64,000 bases of DNA from Pseudoflavonifractor capillosus (GTDB lineage: Bacteria > Bacillota > Clostridia > Oscillospirales > Oscillospiraceae). The notes under the pieces were generated by a model that had not been told where the DNA came from, made no database searches, and saw only the letters and a program-made list of their open reading frames with translations. Both the position numbers and the translations under genes were made by a program. Shown piece after piece: positions 62,750-64,000 of this stretch. Where the stretch lies: NCBI RefSeq assembly GCF_016902575.1, contig NZ_JACSNZ010000007.1, positions 21,908 through 85,907 of the forward strand, in the 5' to 3' direction. How positions within the stretch are numbered: the first letter of the stretch is position 1; every line of letters begins with the position of its first letter.

Positions 62750-63616
62750 ATGGCACAATCCTGCTACTATCTGGATGGTTATCCGCTCTATGAACACTAC
62801 CACGCCTGTTGGGAGTTTCTCGACCATGATGTAGATTGGAGTTTCCACGGAAAGGATGCCACTTGGTTTGACATCTCCCACGTCATGCGTTTATTTCCTC
62901 ATTTGACCTTGGATGAGAACTATCGCTTGGTATGCTATCTTACCTCTGGTTATCACGGGACCTTCGGACAGGTGCGAGCTCTCCGCCACGGCGTTCCCTC
63001 AGAGCCCACCGTGGAATCGATCTTTTCAGATCCTAGAGTGGATTTCTTTTTAGGAAAAAAGCTCACACCGCCAAAAGAATCCGCAGCACCCATGGAGGCC
63101 ATCTACCATGACGGTACCGCGTATGGCTGCTTTGAGGCCCTGCTCTGTTCCGAGTTTCTCTCTGCTCTACCCGGTACTAACTCCGTATATCAACACTGGA
63201 TGCCCTTTCTCACTGCGCCACCCCCAGACTATCCTTCCGCATGGGATACATACTTAGATGTTACAGACTGGAGGCCCCGTATTCTTATGTCCAAAAGTCG
63301 GACTCCCATCTTACTGGCCTATGCTCGCTATATCGAAAATGGCACAGAAGGCTCCGACGGGCGGGACCTCATCCACTTGACCCAATATTCCTTTGAACGT
63401 AATCTTTGGCACTATCATTACAAACAGCTCAGGATGAATCTTGCCCGTCCAGAGGAACAAATCGAGGACAATTCTCGCTACAAAGATGGTCGTTGGTGTT
63501 GTGTATTCAACGAAAGTACCATTGTGATTGCACAGGAAAGAGAAGGTTGGTGTAAGTTCAAAAACATTCGCCCGATGTTTGAGGCTCCGCAGGCTGGTGT
63601 AGAGAACAATAGATGA
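62750..63616 (+). CDS. Unrecognised 288-residue protein between two structured RNAs
   Basis: Begins MAQSCYYLDGYPLYEHYHA; rich in aromatic residues and His (Trp, Tyr, His through most of the length), with acidic and basic patches and no signal peptide, membrane helix or known catalytic motif that I can see. FDISHVMRLFPHLTLDENYR and ERNLWHYHYKQLRMNLARPE stand out. AAAGGA lies nine bases before ATG 62750; the in-frame TTG 62744 is too close to it. Lower GC than the core genes. Its only visible link is position between the two RNA copies. Confidence 0.72.
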   Translation: MAQSCYYLDGYPLYEHYHACWEFLDHDVDWSFHGKDATWFDISHVMRLFPHLTLDENYRLVCYLTSGYHGTFGQVRALRHGVPSEPTVESIFSDPRVDFFLGKKLTPPKESAAPMEAIYHDGTAYGCFEALLCSEFLSALPGTNSVYQHWMPFLTAPPPDYPSAWDTYLDVTDWRPRILMSKSRTPILLAYARYIENGTEGSDGRDLIHLTQYSFERNLWHYHYKQLRMNLARPEEQIEDNSRYKDGRWCCVFNESTIVIAQEREGWCKFKNIRPMFEAPQAGVENNR

Positions 63617-63619
63617 CTA

Positions 63620-63648
63620 TTGCTCCACCACTTCCCCCATGTTATAAT
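63620..63648 (+). promoter_or_regulatory. Promoter of structured RNA copy 2
   Basis: TTGCTC (63620-63625), 17-base spacer, TATAAT (63643-63648); same hexamers, spacing and distance to the RNA stem (five bases) as copy 1. Confidence 0.82.
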
Positions 63649-63653
63649 TTATG

Positions 63654-63728
63654 AGAACCATTCCGCAGAAGCTCATAGGGACATTAGCTGCAAGCCCTTT
63701 GGAGTGACGAAGCGGGATGGTTCTTTTT
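63654..63728 (+). ncRNA. Structured small RNA, copy 2
   Basis: AGAACCATTCCGC pairs with GCGGGATGGTTCT (63712-63724) in 13 pairs with one G-U, followed at once by a TTTTT tract, so it can end its own transcript. The inner part keeps GAAG and GACGAAGC in the internal loop and CTC/GAG plus GGG/CCC helices. About 71 bases plus tail. Homology with copy 1 begins at the -35 box, so promoter and RNA were duplicated as one cassette. Confidence 0.7.
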
Positions 63729-63799
63729 GTCCAGATGTCCCTGGGATAATCAGCAGAATATCAAGGAATAATCCAGCGGCACAATGCTTGTATAAACGC

Positions 63800-63855
63800 T
63801 TGCAACGGTGGAGATCCTTTGTTATACTGATACTAATTGATACTATGATATATCA
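63800..63855 (+). promoter_or_regulatory. Promoter with TGATACTA operator repeats for the last gene
   Basis: TTGCAA (63800-63805), 17-base spacer, TATACT (63823-63828). TGATACTAAT-TGATACTATG (63828-63847) is a 10-base direct repeat over the expected start point, followed by the palindrome TGATATATCA (63846-63855). TTGATACTAT is shared with the XRE spacer. Confidence 0.6.
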
Positions 63856-63867
63856 GAGGTGAACACC

Positions 63868-64000
63868 ATGGATGCCGGACTGTTTGCCAGTATGCTCTCC
63901 GACAAAAGCATCATCGACCTGAAAAAACTTGGCTACAAATACCCTCAGGCTGATCTGAAGGAATTTGTGGCACTGCTTGACAGCGGTTTTTATAAGCCTC
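63868..64000 (+). CDS. Start of an unrecognised gene, cut by the window end
   Basis: ATG at 63868 behind AGAGGTGA; the 44 visible codons begin MDAGLFASMLSDKSIIDLKK and continue LGYKYPQADLKEFVALLDSG. No stop before base 64000. Too short to assign. Its promoter carries the motif shared with the XRE regulator's spacer, so it may belong to that regulator's circuit. Confidence 0.65.
   Translation, partial: MDAGLFASMLSDKSIIDLKKLGYKYPQADLKEFVALLDSGFYKP

Noticed and set aside
62641..63616. Retron
   Set aside because: The 288-residue protein has no reverse transcriptase motifs.
62641..63728. Type III toxin-antitoxin RNA repeats
   Set aside because: Those antitoxins are short tandem repeats directly before the toxin; here two separate full promoter-RNA cassettes flank the gene, and the protein shows no ToxN-like motif. 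Not excluded in a wider sense.
63620..63862. 80-codon plus-strand frame
   Set aside because: Covers RNA copy 2 and the next promoter; not a plausible protein.

Overview
The window looks like chromosome from a spore-forming, low-oxygen member of the Clostridia, most likely Oscillospirales (Flavonifractor/Oscillibacter-like). This is inferred from spoVAC and spoVB, strong AGGAGG ribosome sites, TTGACA-17-TATAAT promoters, a Bce-type antibiotic-sensing module, a large sortase-type surface protein, high GC in coding DNA, and a palindromic repeat family of a kind I associate with these genomes. Nothing in the window points to an outer membrane or lipid A.

Region 1 (1-17.8 kb, minus strand) is one long surface-polysaccharide operon. 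It is read from a good promoter at 17789-17817: priming sugar-phosphate transferase, UDP-galactopyranose mutase, DUF4422 and GT4 transferases, a large HAD protein, a Wzy-like polymerase, a Wzx-like flippase, a GT2, a GT52/polysialyltransferase-like protein and a 901-residue two-domain protein. It ends in a complete CMP-Kdo pathway (cytidylyltransferase, kdsA, kdsD, kdsC). In an apparently Gram-positive host this implies a Kdo-containing glycan outside LPS. Many genes are joined by ATGA overlaps. A divergent plus-strand pair (17972-20478) encodes a GT4 and a second priming transferase.

Region 2 (20.5-40.6 kb) is mostly housekeeping: a DtxR/MntR-like regulator, an acetyltransferase, type I asparaginase, a thioredoxin-reductase-like flavoprotein with a worn NAD(P) motif, a small P-loop protein, a bceRS-bceAB module, rpsF-ssb-rpsR with a structured leader, a LacI regulator divergent from glycogen phosphorylase, phosphohexomutase, an M29 aminopeptidase, asnA, an Fe-S aldo/keto reductase, and asnS with a multi-hairpin leader.

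Region 3 (40.6-61.3 kb) holds a GIY-YIG protein, a three-unit palindromic repeat, a PflX-like radical SAM protein, mutY, a class I amidotransferase, spoVB, a NUDIX hydrolase and a DUF815 ATPase. It also holds a TetM/EF-G-like GTPase fused to a Rae1/YacP-type NYN nuclease domain, a 2161-residue GH84 surface enzyme, a lone spoVAC, hemW, a hemolysin III-family protein, and a TrmB-GNAT fusion.

Region 4 (61.3-64 kb) is a small accessory region: a tRNA-Pro gene preceded by an exact 50-bp duplication of its 5' half, an XRE regulator with a divergent small gene, and an unrecognised 288-residue protein. Two homologous ~70-nt structured RNAs, each with its own near-consensus promoter, flank that protein gene. 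This RNA pair is the best candidate here for something undescribed; the GTPase-nuclease fusion and the Gram-positive Kdo operon follow.
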